NCBI GenBank assembly: GCA_963841415.1
Contig: CAWJCN010000004.1
Span: forward strand, 372,001 to 436,000
Source: DASUAS01 sp963841415
Lineage (GTDB): Bacteria; Actinomycetota; Acidimicrobiia; IMCC26256; DASPTH01
Reading direction: 5' to 3'
Length of the DNA: 64,000 nucleotides
Every line of letters starts with the position of its first letter. Position 1 is the first letter of the stretch. The notes beneath the pieces were generated by a model. It was not told where the DNA came from and made no database searches. It saw only the letters and a program-made list of their open reading frames with translations. The position numbers were made by a program, and so were the translations under genes. Positions 35,927 to 46,396 of the stretch are shown piece by piece.

Positions 35927-36223
35927 TCACGGGGCGTCGAGGATGCGCGGGACGCGGAAGCGACCGTCCTCGGAAGCGGGCGCCATCGCCAGCACCTCGT
36001 CGCGCGGCAGGCTGGGGCGCACGTGGTCGGCGCGCAACACGTTGACGACGGGCAGCGGGTGCGCGGTGGGTGGCACGTCGTGGGTGTCGAGCGCGGCGAT
36101 CTGGGCGGCGTGCTCGAGGATCACCTCGAGCTGCGCGGTGAAGTGCTCGATCTCGTCGTCGGTGAGCGCGAGTCGCGCCAGCGTCGCGACATGATCGACG
36201 TCGGCGCGCGTGAGACGGGACAC
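35927..36223 (-). CDS. gatC: Aspartyl/glutamyl-tRNA amidotransferase subunit C GatC
   Basis: The 98-residue protein has the GatC pattern VDHVATLARLALTDDEIEHF, AQLEVILEHAAQIAALDT and LRADHVRPSLPRDEVLAMAP. It wraps around GatA and stabilises the complex. The GTG at 36223 lies 7 nt after a TAGACT -10 box, suggesting a leaderless transcript. It is the first gene of gatCAB. Confidence 0.95.
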   Translation of the reverse strand: MSRLTRADVDHVATLARLALTDDEIEHFTAQLEVILEHAAQIAALDTHDVPPTAHPLPVVNVLRADHVRPSLPRDEVLAMAPASEDGRFRVPRILDAP

Positions 36224-36230
36224 GACCACG

Positions 36231-36236
36231 AGTCTA
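36231..36236 (-). promoter_or_regulatory. -10 box of probable leaderless gatC promoter
   Basis: TAGACT on the minus strand is separated by 7 nt from GTG 36223. The divergent SCP2 promoter lies 20 bp away. Confidence 0.55.
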
Positions 36237-36255
36237 GGAGTCGCACCCTCTTGGC

Positions 36256-36261
36256 TACGAT
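36256..36261 (+). promoter_or_regulatory. -10 box of probable leaderless SCP2 gene promoter
   Basis: TACGAT lies 7 nt before GTG 36269, which is why that start is preferred over ATG 36260. Confidence 0.5.
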
Positions 36262-36268
36262 GCCGATC

Positions 36269-36670
36269 GTGGCCACCTACCCGTTCCTCTCCGACGAGTG
36301 GCTCGTGGCCGTACGTGAGATCGTCGATGCGCGCGACCTCGACATCCCGCCCCACGCGGAGCTCACGATGAACCTCGTGGTGACCGAGACGCCGTTCGGC
36401 GACGACCGTCGGTTGCACGTCGGCACCCGCGACGGCAAGGCCGACTGGGGATCGGGTCACGCCACCGACGCCGACCTCACGCTCACCACCGACTACGCGA
36501 CGGCGCGGGACATCTTCATGAGCGGCAACGCGCAGGCGGGGATGCAGGCGTTCATGGAGGGTCGGGTCAAGGTGCAGGGTGATCTCACCAAGCTGATGGC
36601 CGCGCAGGTCGCCGGCACCGGCCCGGGCGCCCCCGGCCTGGCCGAGGCGCTGTCGACCATCACGGAGTAG
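36269..36670 (+). CDS. SCP2 sterol/lipid-binding domain protein
   Basis: The 133-residue protein has the SCP2-like sequence ATYPFLSDEWLVAVREIV, LTMNLVVTETPFGD, then DLTLTTDYATARDIFMSGN and MQAFMEGRVKVQGDLTKLMAA. These domains bind fatty acyl chains or sterols in the cytosol. The family is common in lipid-rich actinobacteria. It is divergent from gatC. The partner is unknown. Confidence 0.85.
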   Translation: MATYPFLSDEWLVAVREIVDARDLDIPPHAELTMNLVVTETPFGDDRRLHVGTRDGKADWGSGHATDADLTLTTDYATARDIFMSGNAQAGMQAFMEGRVKVQGDLTKLMAAQVAGTGPGAPGLAEALSTITE

Positions 36671-36863
36671 CGGGGGCCTCGGCTTCCAGCTCCGCCGCCC
36701 TGACCGGCGCGAAGAAGGTCGACGGGTCGAGCGCGTCGGGTCGCGGCTCGGCGGCCAGCGCGCCCATAGGCCCGGGTCCCGGGCGTCCGGGGGCACGGCC
36801 GTAGCCGCTCGCCGGGCGGCACGGACCGGGTCTGATGGTCGCGCCGTGCGCGGGTCGCCTCAT
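36660..36863 (-). CDS. Possible small Pro/Arg/Ala-rich protein
   Basis: A 67-codon frame starts at ATG 36863 with a good ribosome site (GGAGGATCCC before ATG). It overlaps the 3' end of the SCP2 gene by 11 bp, tail to tail. The composition (Pro, Gly, Arg, then acidic FFAPVRAAELEAE) matches no family I know. The ribosome site is the main support. The 280-bp gap it fills is otherwise empty. Confidence 0.35.
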   Translation of the reverse strand: MRRPAHGATIRPGPCRPASGYGRAPGRPGPGPMGALAAEPRPDALDPSTFFAPVRAAELEAEAPATP

Positions 36864-36950
36864 GGGATCCTCCAACCTTCCGCCCGGGAAGGACGCCCGC
36901 CGCGTCCCTCCCCGCACCAGACGACGCGTCGGGCGACGCGTCACGCTCCT

Positions 36951-37877
36951 TCAGTCGAATCGGTACTGAGGCTGCCCGTGGGACCCTTCCGCGAGCGGGA
37001 TCCGCGACTCGAGCTCGCCCGCCCGACGCGCCAGCTCGGCGACCGTCCAGCGATCGCCGTGCTCGATCACCTCGGCCAGCGTCCAGGTCTGCACTCGCTG
37101 CACGAGTCCGCCGCGCACGACGAACGTCTCACCGGTGATCGTGCACTCGGCGGTGCTGAGGTACGCGACGAACGGTGAGACGTTCGCGGGCGACCACTCG
37201 TCGAACGTCCCGTCGTCGGGCGCCCCGATCGCGTCTCCGAGTCCAGGCGTCGACAACGTGAGCCGCGTTCGCGCGCCCGGTGCGATGGCGTTGGCGCGCA
37301 CGCCGTAGCGCACGAGCTCCTTCGCCATCACCTGCGTCAGCGTCGCGATCCCCGACTTGGCCGCGTCGTAGTTGGCCTGACCGGGGTTCGAGAACAACCC
37401 CGACGTCGACGTGGTGTTCACGATCGCCGCGTTGACATCGCGACCCGACTTCGTCTGCTCGCGCCAGTGGTTCGCGGCGAAGTGCGATGGTGCGAAGTGT
37501 CCCTTCAGGTGCACGCGCACCACCGAGTCCCACTCGTCCTCGGTCATGTTCACGACCACGCGGTCGCGCAGGATCCCGGCGTTGTTCACGAGCACGTGCA
37601 GGTCACCGAACACGTCGATCGCCTGCTCGACGAGACGGCGGGCGCCATCCCAGTCGGCGACGTTCTCGCCGTTCACGACCGCCTCGCCGCCCATGGCACG
37701 GATGTCGTCGACGGTCTGCTGCGCGGGTGTGGCGTCGGCACCACCGCCCTGCTGATCGCCGCCCAGGTCGTTGACCACGACCTTGGCGCCCTCCTGCGCG
37801 AACAGCAGCGCGTGTTCGCGTCCGAGCCCGCGCCCCGCGCCGGTGATGATGGCCACGCGGCCGTCGAGTGCACCCAT
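36951..37877 (-). CDS. Short-chain dehydrogenase (3-hydroxyacyl-CoA dehydrogenase-like)
   Basis: The 308-residue enzyme has VAIITGAGRGLGREHALLFA, VLVNNAGILRD, serine in VNTTSTSGLF, and YDAAKSG with the catalytic Tyr and Lys. The insert after VVVNDLGGDQQGGGADATPA is typical of the SDR group related to the dehydrogenase part of peroxisomal multifunctional enzyme type 2. Such enzymes act on (3R)-hydroxyacyl-CoA. Members of this group are common in mycobacteria and their kin. MaoC-type dehydratases that would fit the same beta-oxidation route lie at 41795-42663. Confidence 0.86.
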   Translation of the reverse strand: MGALDGRVAIITGAGRGLGREHALLFAQEGAKVVVNDLGGDQQGGGADATPAQQTVDDIRAMGGEAVVNGENVADWDGARRLVEQAIDVFGDLHVLVNNAGILRDRVVVNMTEDEWDSVVRVHLKGHFAPSHFAANHWREQTKSGRDVNAAIVNTTSTSGLFSNPGQANYDAAKSGIATLTQVMAKELVRYGVRANAIAPGARTRLTLSTPGLGDAIGAPDDGTFDEWSPANVSPFVAYLSTAECTITGETFVVRGGLVQRVQTWTLAEVIEHGDRWTVAELARRAGELESRIPLAEGSHGQPQYRFD

Positions 37878-37925
37878 CGTCGACCCCCTCGTCGTGCGGG
37901 GAGACTAGACGTGTGGCGGCCTCAT

Positions 37926-39797
<1,872 letters not shown>

Positions 39798-39803
39798 CGG
39801 CTC

Positions 39804-39809
39804 ACGGTA
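39804..39809 (-). promoter_or_regulatory. -10 box of probable leaderless pknB promoter
   Basis: TACCGT on the minus strand, 6 nt before ATG 39797. Confidence 0.5.
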
Positions 39810-39882
39810 CCGGCCGCATCTCGCTGATCCGCGGCACGCAGCGTGGCGACGGAAACGAGCGGGGCAGGCCCAGTGGCTCACC

Positions 39883-39905
39883 GCGGGCCGGATATCCCGG
39901 CTCGC
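39883..39905. repeat. GTACC-loop hairpin repeat, copy 4 (loop ATATC)
   Basis: Arms GCGGGCCGG and CCGGCTCGC pair at 8 of 9 positions around ATATC. A second, outer pair GGCTCAC/GTGAGCC extends the palindrome to 39875-39913. It lies in the divergent promoter region between pknB and the next gene. Confidence 0.75.
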
Positions 39906-39946
39906 AGTGAGCCGACCGAAGAGTGGCGGCGTTAGCCTCGCTGGTG

Positions 39947-40432
39947 ATGGTCGATTCCCCTGCTGCCGCCACCCGGTCGGCACGCCGGAGGTTGTTCAGG
40001 CACCCCGGCCGGGTGGCGATCATCGCGGTCACGTTGCTCGTGGTGTTGAACCTCAGCATCATCCTCCTGAACGAATCGGACACGTCGACCGGCACCAGCA
40101 ACCCGCTGCCGGCCACGGTCGAGTCGGTCGCCCCCGAGCCCGGGTCGATCGCGAGCCCGATCGACACCGTCGTCGTCGACCTCGACAACAGCCTCACCGG
40201 CGTGCTGCTCATCAAGCAGGAGGGAACCGGTTACGTCGAGATCCCCGAAGACCAACTCGACCGGGTCGTCGGGCTCGGTCAGGTCGCGTTCCGGCCCGGG
40301 CCGGACAAGGAGATCACCCGCTTCCAGCCGGGGACGGTCGACGTGGTCGTCCTGTTCTGGTCGAAGACGCGCCCCGGCGGCCGGCCGAAGCACCCCGCGA
40401 GCTACTCGTGGAGCTTCGAGGTCAAAGCGTGA
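39947..40432 (+). CDS. Membrane-anchored protein with an Ig-like extracellular domain
   Basis: The 161-residue protein has a basic N-terminus (RSARRRLFRHPGR), one hydrophobic helix (VAIIAVTLLVVLNLSIILL), and an extracytoplasmic part. That part opens VESVAPEPGSIASPIDTVVVDLD and ends SYSWSFEVKA, resembling SbsA/CopC-type Ig-like domains. Metal ligands of CopC are not evident. ATG 39947 follows a TAGCCT box by 8 nt; GTG 39944 is the alternative start. It is divergent from pknB. Function unknown. Confidence 0.7.
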   Translation: MVDSPAAATRSARRRLFRHPGRVAIIAVTLLVVLNLSIILLNESDTSTGTSNPLPATVESVAPEPGSIASPIDTVVVDLDNSLTGVLLIKQEGTGYVEIPEDQLDRVVGLGQVAFRPGPDKEITRFQPGTVDVVVLFWSKTRPGGRPKHPASYSWSFEVKA

Positions 40433-40459
40433 GCGTGAGCATGAGCGCGAGCGGAACCG

Positions 40460-41458
40460 TCAGGTCATCTGGAGGATCGCGGCGCCGCGCACGGCATCGT
40501 TCCTGATCGCGAGCAGCGCGTCGTTCGCCGCCCCGAGCGGGAACACGTCGTACTCCACGCGAATCCCCGCGACGCCGGCGAGGTCCATGAACTCCTGCGC
40601 GTCGGCGCGGGTCATGTTGGCAACCGAACGCAGCGTGCGCTCGTGCCAGAGCAGCTCGTACGGCATCGAGGGAAGGTCGCTCATGTGGATGCCGGCCAGC
40701 GCGACGGTGCCGCCGGCGCGCACTGCACCCAGCGCCACCGGTACCAGCTCACCGGCAGGCGCGAACACCACCGCGCGGTCGCACGGTTGTGGTGGCGCAT
40801 CGGCGGCGTCGCCCACCCAGGTCGCGCCGAGCTCACGCGCGAGCTCGCGGTGGTGCTCACCGCGTGTCATGACAACGACCTCGCAACCCCAGTGCCGGAG
40901 CACCTGCAGCGCGAGGTGGGCCGAGGCACCGAAGCCGAGCAGCGCGACGCGCTCGCCGGGCTGCACCTCGGCGCGCCGCAGCGCCCGGTAGCCGATCACG
41001 CCCGCGCACAGGAGCGGCGCGGCACTGAGGTCGTCGAGCCTCGCGGGGAGCCGGACCGCGAAGTCCTCGGGAACGACGACCGCGTCGGCGAAGCCGCCGT
41101 CGACCGTCCAGCCGGTGAACTCGGCCGCCACGCACAGGTTCTCCTCGCCCCGCACGCAGAACTCGCACACGCCGCACGTCCGGTGCAGCCATGCGACGCC
41201 GACGCGGTCGCCGGGCGCGAACTGCGTGCAACCGGCCCCGAGCGCGTCGACGGCTCCGACCGCCTGGTGTCCGGGAACGACGGGAAGAACTGGCAGCGCG
41301 AGGTCGCCCTCGACGACGTGGAGGTCGGTGCGGCAGCAGGCGCACGCGTGCACGCGCACCCGGACCTCACGAGGACCCGGTTCGGGATCGGTGCGCTCGA
41401 CGGCCGCGAGCGGTCGCGTCGCGATCGGCGCCGCGGCCGACAGCTGCTGTGCGCGCAT
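40460..41458 (-). CDS. Zinc-dependent alcohol dehydrogenase
   Basis: This 332-residue MDR enzyme has catalytic zinc ligands in CACCRTDLH and VPGHQAVG, and the structural zinc motif CGVCEFCVRGEENLC. NAD(P) binds in ALLGFGASAHLALQVL, where the last Gly of GxGxxG is changed. It resembles the AdhP/AdhT group that oxidises simple alcohols or reduces aldehydes. ATG 41458 follows a GGAG motif, which itself lies in the adjacent tandem repeat; GTG 41461 is the alternative. The repeat therefore supplies the translation start region of this gene. Confidence 0.87.
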   Translation of the reverse strand: MRAQQLSAAAPIATRPLAAVERTDPEPGPREVRVRVHACACCRTDLHVVEGDLALPVLPVVPGHQAVGAVDALGAGCTQFAPGDRVGVAWLHRTCGVCEFCVRGEENLCVAAEFTGWTVDGGFADAVVVPEDFAVRLPARLDDLSAAPLLCAGVIGYRALRRAEVQPGERVALLGFGASAHLALQVLRHWGCEVVVMTRGEHHRELARELGATWVGDAADAPPQPCDRAVVFAPAGELVPVALGAVRAGGTVALAGIHMSDLPSMPYELLWHERTLRSVANMTRADAQEFMDLAGVAGIRVEYDVFPLGAANDALLAIRNDAVRGAAILQMT

Positions 41459-41460
41459 CA

Positions 41461-41796
41461 CGCCATCTCCATCGGGCGTTCGCTCCTCGCCGGGCCGCTC
41501 ATCGGATCGGCCAACTCGCTCTCGCTCACGCCATCTCCATCGGGCGTTCGCTACTCGCCGGGCCGCTCATCGGATTGACCAGCTCGCTCTCGCTCACACC
41601 ATCTCCATCGGGCGTTCGCTACTCGCCGGGCCGCTCATCGGATCGGCCAAACTCGCTCTCGCTCACGCCATCTCCATCGGGCGTTCGCTACTCGCCGGGC
41701 CGCTCATCGGATCGGCCAACTCGCTCTCGCTCACGCCATCTCCATCGGGCGTTCGCTACTCGCCGGGATACCCGGCTCGCTCACGCTCACGCCATC
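41461..41796. repeat. Tandem array of 68-bp units
   Basis: Units start at 41461, 41529, 41597, 41666 and 41734, giving periods of 68, 68, 69 and 68 bp, and end in a shortened unit near 41790. On the minus strand each unit holds GATGGAGATGGCGTGAGC. This combines a ribosome-site-like GGAG with a TGA stop overlapping a GTG start. Each unit thus encodes a 23-codon frame running from VSESELADP to PMEMA that ends 1 bp into the next. The array fills the space between a MaoC gene and the alcohol dehydrogenase. Confidence 0.9.
41758..41780. repeat. GTACC-loop hairpin repeat, copy 5 (degenerate)
   Basis: CGCCGG and CCGGCTCGC flank GATAC; 6 of 9 arm positions pair. It sits in the last, altered unit of the 68-bp tandem array. 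Confidence 0.5.
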
Positions 41797-42211
41797 AGGG
41801 GACGACGAACGTGGCCTCACCCTTGATCGCGGCGCCACCCGACGCGGCTCTCGTGCAGAGGAGGTCGACGTCGACCTTGTGCTCGCCGCCGTCCTCGTAC
41901 TTGCGGGTGACGGTGCCGGAGCACACGACGGTGTCACCGGGCCACACCTGCTCGCGGAATTGCACCGAGTACCGGCGCACGTTCGCAGCGCCCAGCCAGT
42001 CGGTGGCGAAGCCGGCAAGGATTCCGGCCTGCAGCATGCCGACCGAGAACACCGACGGGTATCCCGCCGACTTGGCGAACTCCTCGTCGTGGTGGATCGG
42101 GTTGAAGTCACCAGAAGCGCCCTGGTACTTCACCATGTCGGTCCGGCTGATCGGCCCGTACTCGCGCGTGTCGGGGGCGCTCCCCTCCTGCAAGTCGTCC
42201 CAGGTTTGCAT
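41795..42211 (-). CDS. MaoC-like (3R)-hydroxyacyl dehydratase, subunit B type
   Basis: The 138-residue hotdog-fold protein has the hydratase motif region YQGASGDFNPIHHDEEFAKSAGYP, with the catalytic Asp and His, and GMLQAGILAGFATDWLG. It resembles the HadB subunit of mycobacterial type II fatty acid synthase dehydratase. It starts 1 bp into the stop of the upstream gene (TGATG), so the two are made together as a heterodimer. The alternative role is enoyl-CoA hydration. Confidence 0.86.
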   Translation of the reverse strand: MQTWDDLQEGSAPDTREYGPISRTDMVKYQGASGDFNPIHHDEEFAKSAGYPSVFSVGMLQAGILAGFATDWLGAANVRRYSVQFREQVWPGDTVVCSGTVTRKYEDGGEHKVDVDLLCTRAASGGAAIKGEATFVVP

Positions 42212-42663
42212 CACGATCCCTCCGTCGCGGGCTTGCCCGTCTCGATCATCGTCGTGCGCGACTCGGCAACGACCTTGCCGGTCTGGTCCTTGTACTCGGT
42301 GACCATCTCGGCGAAGCGCATGGTGCCGCCGCGCTTGCCCTCCTTCTCGTAGATCTTGTCGATCCACGATTCCGTGCTGATGACGTCGCCCGCCTTCGGG
42401 GGCGATCCGTGGAACACGAATTCCTGCCCGCCGTGCAGCAGCCGGGCCAGGTTGATGTTGAGGGACGCGGCTGGGTTCGGGAGGTCGGCCGGCGCCCAGA
42501 AGCCCGAGGCGATCAGCCACGTCGGCTCGATCACCGGCGCGGGGTCGTCGAGGTAGTCGGGGTTGGTCGTCATCGTCGCCCGTGCGAACTCCCGGATCTT
42601 CCCGCGCTCGATCGGGAACGTGTACCCGGGAAACCGCTTTCCGATCACCGAGTCGTCAACCAT
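42211..42663 (-). CDS. MaoC-like N-terminal domain protein, dehydratase subunit A type
   Basis: The 150-residue protein has the FAS1/MaoC-like N-terminal fold: GKRFPGYTFPIERGKIREFA, NPDYLDDPAPVIEPTWLIAS and LLHGGQEFVFHGSPPKAGD. It lacks the catalytic Asp-His motif, as in HadA or HadC, and would pair with the downstream catalytic subunit. The two genes overlap by 1 bp. Confidence 0.86.
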   Translation of the reverse strand: MVDDSVIGKRFPGYTFPIERGKIREFARATMTTNPDYLDDPAPVIEPTWLIASGFWAPADLPNPAASLNINLARLLHGGQEFVFHGSPPKAGDVISTESWIDKIYEKEGKRGGTMRFAEMVTEYKDQTGKVVAESRTTMIETGKPATEGS

Positions 42664-42737
42664 CTCTCTCCCGTGGTCCGTGGATGCGCCCGGAGGCTAC
42701 GTCTCCGCCGCTTGCCGTTCCCATTCCACGCGCGGGC

Positions 42738-44787
42738 TCAGTCCGAAGCCTCGGGCCCGTGCTCCAGCAGGTGGCGCAGGGCGTCTTCGTCGAGGATCGA
42801 CACGCCGAGCTGCTCGGCCTTCGCCAACTTCGATCCCGGACTCGCGCCCACCACGACGTAGCTCGTCTTCTTCGACACGCTGCTCGTGACCTTGCCTCCG
42901 CCGCGCCTCGAGCTCCGCCTGGGCCTCCTCGCGCGTCATCCCCGGCAACGTGCCGGTGAGCACGAAGGTGAGACCGGCGAGCGAGGGTCCGTCGGTGTGC
43001 ACCTCCACCCGTTCCGGCCCCTGGAAATTGACGCCCGCGGCGCGCAGCTTCTCGACCAGCGCGCGGTTGCGCTCGTTGGCGAAGAACGCCACCACGCTTT
43101 CGGCGATCACCCCGCCGACGCCGGGAACGACCGCCAGCTCCTCGACGCCCGCCGCCGCGATCGCATCGAGGCTCCCCAGCTCCCGCGCGAGGGCGATGGC
43201 TGCGCTCGGCCCGACGTGGCGGATGCCGAGGCCCACGAGGAGCTTCGCCAGCGGGCGGGTGCGCGACTGGTCGACCGCGTCGACGAGCAGCTGCGCCGAG
43301 CGCTCGCCGATGCGCTCGAGGGGCACCAGACGCTCGACCGTGAGCGCGTAGACGTCGCCGGCATCGTGGAGCAGCCCCGCTTCCACGAACTGCGAGACGC
43401 GCTCCTCCCCGAGACCCTCGATGTCCATGGCCGAGCGGCCGGCAAAGAACACGATCCGCTGCACGCGTTGTGCGGGGCAGTCGACGTTGACGCAGCGGGT
43501 GTCGGCCTCGCCCTCGAGTCGCACCAACGGCTGACCGCACACAGGGCACTTCGTGGGGAACTTCCACTTGCGCGCGCCCTTCGTGCGTTTGGCCAGCACC
43601 GGCCCCACCACTTCGGGGATGACGTCGCCCGCCTTGCGCACGATCACGGTGTCACCGACGCGCACGTCCTTGCGCGCGACCTCGTCCTGGTTGTGCAGTG
43701 TCGCAAGGCCGACCGTCGAGCCACCGACGAACACCGGCTCGAGCTGCGCGAACGGTGTGGCCCGCCCGGTGCGGCCGATGCTCACCATGATCCCGCGCAG
43801 CACGGTGGTCTTCTCCTCCGGTGGGAACTTGAACGCGATCGCCCACCGCGGAGCGCGGCTCGTGAAGCCGAGCTCCGCGCGCTGCGCGAGGTCGTCGACC
43901 TTCACGACTGCGCCGTCGATGTCGTAGCCGAAGGAATGGCGGTTGGCCTCCACCCGCTCGCAGAAGTCGTAGACCGCGTCGCGTGAGCCGAGCTGTTCGA
44001 TGTGCTCGTTGACGGGCAGCCCGAGGTCGCGCAACCAGTCGAGCGTCTCGTGGTGCGACGCCAACGCCGGGCCGCCGTCCTTCACGCCGAGCTGGTACGC
44101 GTCGAACGCGAGGTCGCGCGACGCGGTGATGCGCGGATCCTTCTGCCGCAGGCTGCCCGCCGCCGCGTTGCGGGGGTTGGCGAAGAGACGTTCGCCGGCG
44201 TCGCCCTGACGTCGGTTCAGCTCCTCGAACGACGTGAGCGGCATGAACACCTCGCCCCGCACTTCGAGTCGCGCGGGAATCGCCGCGCCGCGCAACTGCT
44301 CGGGGATCGCCGCGATGGTCGCGACGTTGACGGTGACGTCCTCGCCGATCTCGCCATCACCACGCGTGGCGCCGCGGACCAACCCACCGTCTTCGTAGAG
44401 GAGCGAGATCGCGAGGCCGTCGAGCTTGGGTTCGCCGACGAAGGTGACCGGATCGGTGATGACGCGCTCGATGCGCGCGTACCAGGCGTCGAGCTCGGCG
44501 CGGTCGAAGGCGTTGTCGAGCGAGAGCATGGCGACGACGTGCTGCACCGGCGCGAAGGTGGCCGACGGCGGCGCACCGACCTCCTCCAGCGGCGAGTCGG
44601 CGGTGTCGAGCGCCGGGTGCGCGTCGGCGAGCGCCTGGAGCTCCCGCACGAGGTCGTCGAACTCGGCGTCGGAGACCTCGGGCTCGTCGTCGCGGTAATA
44701 GCGCTCGCGGTGATAGCGGACCTGCGCCGCGAGCTCATCGGCGCGCGCTGCGACCTCGGGCGGCACTGCTCCAGACGCGCGGGCCAT
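42738..44787 (-). CDS. ligA: NAD-dependent DNA ligase LigA (one apparent frameshift)
   Basis: LigA seals nicks during replication and repair. The adenylation motif is EPKLDGLAISLLYEDG, followed by RGDGEIGEDVT, FANPRNAAAGSLRQ, zinc cysteines in CPVCGQPL and CVNVDCPAQR, helix-hairpin-helix repeats and a BRCT domain (FVLTGTLPGMTREEAQ). The frame breaks near 42902, inside BRCT. The rest, KVTSSVSKKTSYVVVG to the end EHGPEASD, is in another frame with stop at 42738. Adding one CG restores 683 residues. ATG 44787 lies 7 nt after a TAGATT box. Without repair the BRCT domain is lost but the ligase core stays whole. Confidence 0.94.
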
Positions 44788-44794
44788 CGCCCGC

Positions 44795-44800
44795 AATCTA
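44795..44800 (-). promoter_or_regulatory. -10 box of probable leaderless ligA promoter
   Basis: TAGATT on the minus strand, 7 nt before ATG 44787. Confidence 0.55.
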
Positions 44801-44817
44801 CCGACCGGGTGTGACGA

Positions 44818-45384
44818 CTACGTCGTGGTGGTGGTCGGTGGCGCCGTGGTCGTCGTCGGAGGCGCCGTGGTCGTGGTGGTGGGCGGCGCGGTGGTCGTCG
44901 TCGGCGGCGCCGTCGTCGTGGTCTCCGGCGGGCGCGTCGTGGAGGTGGTCGTGGAGCTCGTCGTGGAGCTCGTCGACGTGGACGACGACGTGGTGGTCGT
45001 CTTGGTGTTGTCGTCCCCGCTGTCGTCCGACAGCACGAGGGCCAGGATCACACCGATCAGCACCACCGCGAGGACCACCAGCGCGGCGATGAGCCAGCGC
45101 TGCCCCGACGACATCCCGCCCTCGTCGTCGGGCGGCACCTCGCCGTTGCCGTTGCCGTCGTCGCCGCCCCCGCCGCCTCCCGCTGCTCCGGCCGCGCCCC
45201 CGGCTGCTCCCGCCCCGGCAACGGCGGCGGGCATCGCCATCGTCTGCTCGCTGGTCGGCTCCGATCCCGCGGCCGCGGCCGCGGGATCGGAGTCGACCGG
45301 GGCTCCGCAATTGCCGCAGACCGTCGCGCCCGGTTCGAGCGGCTGGCCGCACACGCCGCAGTAGCGGTACGAGGAGGTTTCCAC
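44818..45384 (-). CDS. Zinc-ribbon membrane protein with a Thr/Pro-rich tail
   Basis: The 188-residue protein opens with a zinc ribbon (YCGVCGQPLEPGATVCGNCG). An Ala/Gly-rich linker follows, then one membrane helix (WLIAALVVLAVVLIGVILAL) and a low-complexity tail of Ser, Thr and Pro with TTTTAPP repeats. The ribbon should be cytosolic and the tail outside, where Thr-rich stretches are often glycosylated. The GTG start comes 1 bp after the stop of the MetE-like gene, with GGGAG upstream. Function unknown. The repeats are coding low complexity. Confidence 0.75.
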   Translation of the reverse strand: METSSYRYCGVCGQPLEPGATVCGNCGAPVDSDPAAAAAGSEPTSEQTMAMPAAVAGAGAAGGAAGAAGGGGGGDDGNGNGEVPPDDEGGMSSGQRWLIAALVVLAVVLIGVILALVLSDDSGDDNTKTTTTSSSTSTSSTTSSTTTSTTRPPETTTTAPPTTTTAPPTTTTTAPPTTTTAPPTTTTT

Positions 45385-45385
45385 T

Positions 45386-46396
45386 TCAGGCTCCCAGAGT
45401 GAGTCGTGCCGCGACCGCCTGGTCGTGCACTCGGGCGGCCAACTCGCGTGCGATGCCGAGCACGCGCTCGGCCTGGGACGCACCGTAGCCCGCCAGTCCG
45501 CACGCCGGGGTGATCATCCCGCGCGTGCGGAGCGGCACTGGATCACACCCGCGCCGCGTGAGCTCGCACCACAGCGCCGCGAGCGCGCGCCAGTGCGGGT
45601 CCGCCGATTCACCGACCGGACGGTCGGTGGGCACCGCACCCCACGCGACCCAGCCGTCGCCGTCGAGGAAGCGGGCGAGCGCGACGGTGTGCTGCACGAG
45701 GTCGGAGTCGACCTCGACCCCGAGCACTTCGGGCCCGGCCTCGAGTGCCAGCGCGACGTCGCCCTCGCTGCACACGTGCACGCCGGTTGTGCTGTCGACC
45801 GCGGCAAGTGCGCCCGACAACACGTCGATCGCCGGCTCGCGATCGAGTGGAGCGTCGTCGCGTCGCCACGACACGAGCGCGGGCTCGTCGAGGAACAGGA
45901 CGAGACCGGAGTCGGGGAGGCGCGCCGCGAGCAGCTCCTCGAGCGCGACCGACCATGCGCGTGTCGCCTCCGCGGCGCGCCGGAACGCTCGCGGGGCAGG
46001 GACACCCGCGGCGTGCAACGCGGTGCCCAGCGTCAGCGGGCCCGTGACCTGGGCCTTGACGCGCACGGGTGGACGCTCGCGCTGGGCGGCGAGGTCGAGG
46101 AACGCGAGAAGGCCGGCGTGCGCGTCGGGGCCGAACGAGCATTCAGGTTCTTCGTCCGACGCACCGAGGACCGTGATCGAGCCGTCGCGCGCGATCTCGA
46201 CCTCGGGCAGTGCAACCAGCCACTGCGCCAGCATCCCCTCACGTGGGTCACGTCCGGGAAGCTGTGGAACCGCTGGGAGCTCGGGCAGGCAGCGCAGCAC
46301 GAGCTCGGCGGCGGCAACGGGATCGTCGTGGGGCAGGCTCCCGATACCGGTCGCCACCCCGGGAACGAGCACCGGAGCCCGGAGGGTCGGCGACAT
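45386..46396 (-). CDS. MetE C-terminal/UROD-fold methyltransferase-like protein
   Basis: The 336-residue protein has the UROD/MetE-type barrel sequence: GVATGIGSLPHDDPVAAAEL, VKAQVTGPLTLGTAL, FLDEPALVSW and THVCSEGD-like GVHVCSEGD, then RGMITPACGLAGYG. The histidine-cysteine pairs (VHVCS, PACGL) resemble the zinc site of cobalamin-independent methionine synthase. The N-terminal half of true MetE is missing, so it is a stand-alone C-terminal homologue whose methyl donor is unknown. ATG 46396 follows TAGAGT by 8 nt. Confidence 0.72.
   Translation of the reverse strand: MSPTLRAPVLVPGVATGIGSLPHDDPVAAAELVLRCLPELPAVPQLPGRDPREGMLAQWLVALPEVEIARDGSITVLGASDEEPECSFGPDAHAGLLAFLDLAAQRERPPVRVKAQVTGPLTLGTALHAAGVPAPRAFRRAAEATRAWSVALEELLAARLPDSGLVLFLDEPALVSWRRDDAPLDREPAIDVLSGALAAVDSTTGVHVCSEGDVALALEAGPEVLGVEVDSDLVQHTVALARFLDGDGWVAWGAVPTDRPVGESADPHWRALAALWCELTRRGCDPVPLRTRGMITPACGLAGYGASQAERVLGIARELAARVHDQAVAARLTLGA

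Noticed and set aside
44825..44945. GT-rich low-complexity DNA as a non-coding repeat
   Set aside because: It encodes the Thr/Pro-rich tail of the zinc-ribbon membrane protein in frame.
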